From: Asparagopsis taxiformis
Taxonomy: Eukaryota; Rhodophyta; Florideophyceae; Bonnemaisoniales; Bonnemaisoniaceae
Direction: 5' to 3'
NCBI GenBank assembly: GCA_030407315.1
Contig: JALQPE010002318.1
Location: 1 to 64,000, forward strand
Length of the DNA: 64,000 nt
Position 1 is the first letter of the stretch. Every line of letters starts with the position of its first letter. Positions 60,465 through 64,000 of this stretch are shown one piece after another. A program made the translations under genes and the position numbers. The notes under the pieces are model-generated. The model was not told where the DNA came from. It did not search any database and worked only from the letters and a program-made list of their open reading frames with translations.

Positions 60465-61801
60465 TTGAGGACAGTCAAAATGCGATATCGTATGGTTTTT
60501 CGTGTTCGTCCACCTGGCTCCGGTACTTCATGTAACTTCCTGAAACATGGATGAGGTGAGGAATGCCAGGAGTTTTCTTTCCGTACAGCTTTCTCAAGTA
60601 TGTCATATATTTCACACATGCTGTAGCACCACTTTTGCGCGCATGTCTTTAGACTTATACCACCATCTCCTTTCCTACGTTTCCACATCGTCCACATTGC
60701 AGTGAGCTCTAGAATGACAAGTTTGGTGTCCACCGAAGCTTTTCGAAACGCAGAAGCGAATAGGACGTCCACAGTGCATCCCTGCATATTCTTCGAGTCT
60801 GGCGGACTAGTTTCAGTTGCAAATAGACTTGGGATAGCTGACCAATGTTCGAACGCCGGGTTATTTACGTCTCCGAAGCCCTGCGCAATCGAAACGTACT
60901 TCATCATGATTCCTTCCTGACAACCTAGAATGACCTTGTTCTCGACTACAACTTTTGTGCACACATTTACCTTCGCCTTCATCAAGCCCTTCATCATCAT
61001 GAACTTCATGACCGTACAGACGTGGTCAGCAATAGAAACTTCTATCACGTCATGAGTCTTTTCGTTCAGCTTCTGCGATATTCGCATCACTTCAAGAGGA
61101 TGAAACATTTCACGGGTTCCAGGTGGTCGGATGAAGTCAACGCTAATGCTTCTCAGTCTCCATCGATCAGCAACTGTCGGTTTGTTTTCCACAATCGACT
61201 GCAAAGCGCTGATACGATGACCTCCATCAATGCACTGCAGTTTCTTCCGTCCGTCTGACCCCATTGTTTCACAGATGGTCATTCGGGTGCCAGTTTCCAG
61301 AAACCCCTCGGTAGATATTTTGCTGACCAGATCGCGCACTCTGGCCTCCTGCACAAGACGAGAAGTTGATTCCGGTTTGGCAACATCTAGCGGATTGATC
61401 ATTTTAGGTTCAGTCCTGCATTCGACAATGTTGATGTCAATCCCCATCACAGACTCTTCTGATGCTTCCATGCCATCAGGACTCCCCTCGCCTTCACGGA
61501 CGTTAGACCTCTCCCTGTTTTTCGATTTCACCGTCCCAGGAGTAGATGGAAAGCGTAGAGAGTTTTTCCCAGATGGTGATATATCGCCAAGGGTTTTTGC
61601 TGCCTCTATCATGGCAGCGTCTGCTACCTGAATGGGTGTCTGGCTATCTGCCGTCTCCCTTCCCGCTGCAGACGGAGCCCCTCCATCAGCAGAACCTCCG
61701 GAGGGTGTTTTATCACTGCCTACCGTCGTTGCAAGTCTCTCTGCAACGCTTTCGACGATATCCTTTGGTTCCGCAGCGCGCTCAGTGTCGCTTCCGGCCA
61801 T
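60465..61801 (-). pseudogene. Second ParB/2OG-oxygenase gene of element B, N-terminal part (split by element C)
   Basis: The start MAGSDTERAA at 61801 gives ~445 codons up to the element C boundary. A ParB-type domain (~140-245) has the signature DGGHRISAL (192-200), followed by GTREMFHPLEVMRIS...THDVIEVSIADHVC, which aligns with the intact copy (FTPFEVLGLSIQANTLTHDVALVSLADRVC). The last genuine residues are RYRILTVL; the frame then reads 15 codons of element C to a stop at 60419. The other half is at 42512-44704. No internal stops are present, so the gene was probably functional before insertion. Confidence 0.85.
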
Positions 61802-62505
61802 TGCAAAGATTTGGACGCGTAGAGAAGCCGTTCAGGATGACAAAGACACCTTTTCTCTCCGACTACACGATCAAGAGATATTCCTCTTTCAAGGTGGTAT
61901 TTGGCGGGAAACGATCTCCCTACACGTTTAAACGTGAAATATCAGTTATTGATTCACCTTCCACACGCTCCAATTGTATTCGGCCATCTGTCATTCCTCG
62001 ACGGACTTCCCACACACAATTCCTTCGTTCCCAAAACCATCCCATTGCCATGAATCATAGTACTCCACTTGTCACTGGAGCCAGAAAACTATACCGGGTA
62101 TTATTTTCCACTTCATTGGCCAGGTGCCGGCTCCCCATTGGCCAGCAGACAGCCATCAGTCACAATACTCCACTTGTCACTGGAGCCAGAAAACTATACC
62201 GGGTATTATTTTCCACTTCATTGGCCAGGTGCCAGCTCTCCATTGGATTATGCGAACTCAACTTTGTGGAACTAGGAGTCCTGCAACTCGCGGCTCCATC
62301 TCTAGTACCAATGGCGTCATACGTACGTAAGTGCGTACGCTCTTCGCAAAATACACTTTATTTGTGGGCATGGAACAAAATCCCACTCTATTCTTCAAAC
62401 GACATGTACAAATTTTGTATAGCATTTGTTGGAAGACTTGATCAGGACTGCTGCTAAATGAATTACGAAAGTTTACTGATGTATTAAACACTGTGCTGGA
62501 ACACT
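61802..62505. terminator. Gap with two ACCGGGTATTATTTT dyads
   Basis: It lies between the start of the second ParB/oxygenase gene and the 3' end of the transposase gene. Two ~105-bp tandem units (dyads at ~62084-62107 and ~62189-62212, CTATACCGGGTATTATTTT) are flanked by CACTTGTCACTGGAGCC and GGCCAGGTGCC arms. The dyad has one mismatch relative to the other gaps of element B. No gene is seen. Confidence 0.6.
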
Positions 62506-64000
62506 CTATGCTGAACGTGGTGGGTATCCATCTTCTCTAGTTAAGACGCTCACTTCACCACCAGAAAGAATATCACTATTGTGCTCTACAATGCCACTTT
62601 GTCTATCGTATGAACAAACTCCTGACTCGCAGTTATGTACGTGCAAAACTTCTCGGACCCTGTCGTTCATTTCAACGTGAACTATAGTATCATTCCCACC
62701 TTTCCGGTACATACCGTCTCCAGTGCATGTCAAGGGAATGCAGACAGCATATGGAGTTTTCTGCTTCCATTTCTTTGCCTTCTTCTCCTCTCCTTGCCCT
62801 ACCACAATAAAAAAGGACAATGTGACGAAAAGGACACGTCTGGAACATGTGAATTCCTCCATGCTCGTCCTGCTATGGGCGGGTACTACTATACCAGCAT
62901 CATACCATCCATCTTTGCACACTGCTTGAATGATGCTTCCAGGTTCAGCACGCCCTAACCTCGATTCGCTCTCAGATCCCTCATGACTAATGCGCACTCT
63001 TTGTGCAGCAGTGAGCCACCATAGTCGTTCACCATGTTGAGACCCGTTTACCTGTCTGGTTCTGAGAAAAGTTTCAGAAGCTTTACGTATCCTTGCCATC
63101 ATGACGGTTTCTTCTGCCGGAACATTTTTCGCGTCTTCAACAGATTCCCCTCGCCACCGCGTGATTGGACAGTGGGTGCTCACCATAGTACTGCTCCTCT
63201 CTGATATGAGATGGAATACAGGACTTAAGAAGCATCTTTTTGCTGCCTCTTCTGTCGCATGTGGACTCTCCGAAATTCCTTTTCCTAGTGCAAAATACAC
63301 GCGTCTGCAATCGGCAGACGTCCATTGTTTTGTATTGTGACTTACCGCACCCAGCGTGATGGCTATTCGTGCGAGCCAGTCATCGGCCATGATGAGCTCC
63401 ATTGATGACAGATGTTCATTCTTATGGTTCGAGTTTCGAACCCCTCTTTTAAGAGGCTGGTGCATTCTCTCGAATAAAAGCTCTTCCACATGTTTCGCAG
63501 CTCCAAAAGCTGGTAATGTATGTACGCAAAATTCTATCAACCGATGCAAGTTCGGTTTGTCCAGATGTTTCATTGCAATAGGATCCTTCTTGCATACCTC
63601 ATGCAGTTCTTTCATATAGTCTGAAACAAGAGCTAGAATGTGGTCATGACGTCCGCCATTCTCGGCCTCGAACCTCCTGGTTGACTCAAGTCCATCTATC
63701 CACCATGTTGGGATGAATCGAATGCTGGCAACAACCATTTGAAACTTTTTCAGCAAACGAAGAATACGTTCAAGTTTTTCATACCCGTCCCAAGAGTTCC
63801 CGATGACGATACGAAATGCCGAATAAAATGCTTGGGGAGCTACAACGAGAACAGCGAATATATCGCTCATGTTCATCGATAATAGGTAGTTCTGCCCGAA
63901 TACCTGACTCTGACTACTCAAACAGAACATTCGGAGGGTATTCAGTAGAACTGTTTCCGCAACATTTCGAAGTACAGGTGTTGCTGCGGTGATTGTCGCA
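62506..64000 (-). CDS. Transposase of element B, C-terminal part (continues past window end)
   Basis: The frame is open to the window edge; the internal ATG at 63930 is not the true start. The diagnostic block is DKPNLHRLIEFCVHTLPAFG, then HVEELLFERMHQPLKRGVRNSN and ADDWLARI. This fits the C-terminal 'K.H.l.e......fG....v....fE..Hq..K' segment of CACTA/KDZ/Plavaka-type transposases. It differs clearly from the corresponding part of the element A transposase (FKFHLLDHLPGDLQRYG...YEHSHLLFKQSYRKTSRR). The catalytic Asp residues would lie upstream, outside the window. The tail after ~residue 300 is unrecognised. Its position downstream in the same element and the CACTA terminus at 29339 support it as element B's own transposase. 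Confidence 0.65.
   Translation of the reverse strand, partial: ATITAATPVLRNVAETVLLNTLRMFCLSSQSQVFGQNYLLSMNMSDIFAVLVVAPQAFYSAFRIVIGNSWDGYEKLERILRLLKKFQMVVASIRFIPTWWIDGLESTRRFEAENGGRHDHILALVSDYMKELHEVCKKDPIAMKHLDKPNLHRLIEFCVHTLPAFGAAKHVEELLFERMHQPLKRGVRNSNHKNEHLSSMELIMADDWLARIAITLGAVSHNTKQWTSADCRRVYFALGKGISESPHATEEAAKRCFLSPVFHLISERSSTMVSTHCPITRWRGESVEDAKNVPAEETVMMARIRKASETFLRTRQVNGSQHGERLWWLTAAQRVRISHEGSESESRLGRAEPGSIIQAVCKDGWYDAGIVVPAHSRTSMEEFTCSRRVLFVTLSFFIVVGQGEEKKAKKWKQKTPYAVCIPLTCTGDGMYRKGGNDTIVHVEMNDRVREVLHVHNCESGVCSYDRQSGIVEHNSDILSGGEVSVLTREDGYPPRSA

Larger units (their letters stand above)
29339..64000. mobile_element. Element B: CACTA-type transposon with the modification cassette (right end outside window)
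   Basis: It begins with CACTACTGAGTTTGAGA at 29339, a CACTA-type terminus related to the CACTACGGTGTTGA end of element C. Subterminal CAGTA/TACTG repeats run to ~29730. Genes follow: coiled-coil protein (+), Tudor-like protein (-), ParB/DNA methyltransferase/SET (+), ParB/2OG-oxygenase (-), a second ParB/2OG-oxygenase (-) split by element C, and a transposase C-terminal part (-) open to the window edge. Subtracting C leaves at least 18.9 kb. The shared AATACCGGGTATT intergenic palindromes on both sides of C confirm that the flanks belong to one element. Confidence 0.7.

Noticed and set aside
1..64000. tRNA or rRNA genes
   Set aside because: No convincing tRNA cloverleaf or rRNA core sequence was noticed on either strand, but no covariance-model scan could be run.

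Overview
The window is eukaryotic repeat-rich DNA built almost entirely of nested transposable elements. The evidence is Ty1/copia and Ty3/gypsy polyproteins, a MULE remnant with a SWIM finger, CACTA-type termini, SET domains, long intron-less genes of 1,000-1,300 codons, and a secreted AA15-type polysaccharide monooxygenase. An intron-poor, transposon-laden alga, perhaps a florideophyte red alga, fits best. That is an inference and no host marker gene settles it.

Layout. 1-860: low-complexity DNA and a copia reverse-transcriptase fragment. 860-6703: a decayed Ty3/gypsy element (leader, gag, degenerate protease, RT, RNase H, integrase) cut off inside its integrase. 6704-26717: element A, a 20-kb DNA transposon with matching inverted ends. 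It carries a ParB-like/2OG-Fe(II) oxygenase protein, a DNA-methyltransferase/SET fusion, a coiled-coil protein in two overlapping frames, and a Plavaka-like transposase. 26718-29338: a degenerate MULE. 29339 to beyond 64000: element B, with a CACTAC left end. It carries a coiled-coil protein, a Tudor-like protein, a ParB/DNA-methyltransferase/SET fusion, two ParB/2OG-oxygenase genes and the C-terminal part of a different transposase that runs off the window. 44705-60464: element C, a 15.8-kb CACTA element with ends CACTACGGTGTTGA, inserted inside the second ParB/2OG gene of B. Removing it with one copy of a 2-bp duplication puts the two halves back in frame. C carries a broken ParB/2OG gene, arrays of a 37-nt palindrome, a 172-bp satellite, and damaged copies of an AA15 LPMO, a Tudor-like/Sel1-repeat protein and a single-stranded-DNA-binding protein.

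What stands out is that two transposons with different transposases and different termini share one set of chromatin and DNA-modification genes. The set is a putative DNA N6-adenine methyltransferase fused to a histone-methyltransferase-like SET domain, a ParB-fold protein fused to a TET/JBP-like or other 2OG-Fe(II) oxygenase (a possible eraser), and a coiled-coil partner. This looks like a mobile writer/eraser cassette. Element B also places pairs of a perfect AATACCGGGTATT palindrome in every gap that contains a gene 3' end, and not in its head-to-head promoter gap.
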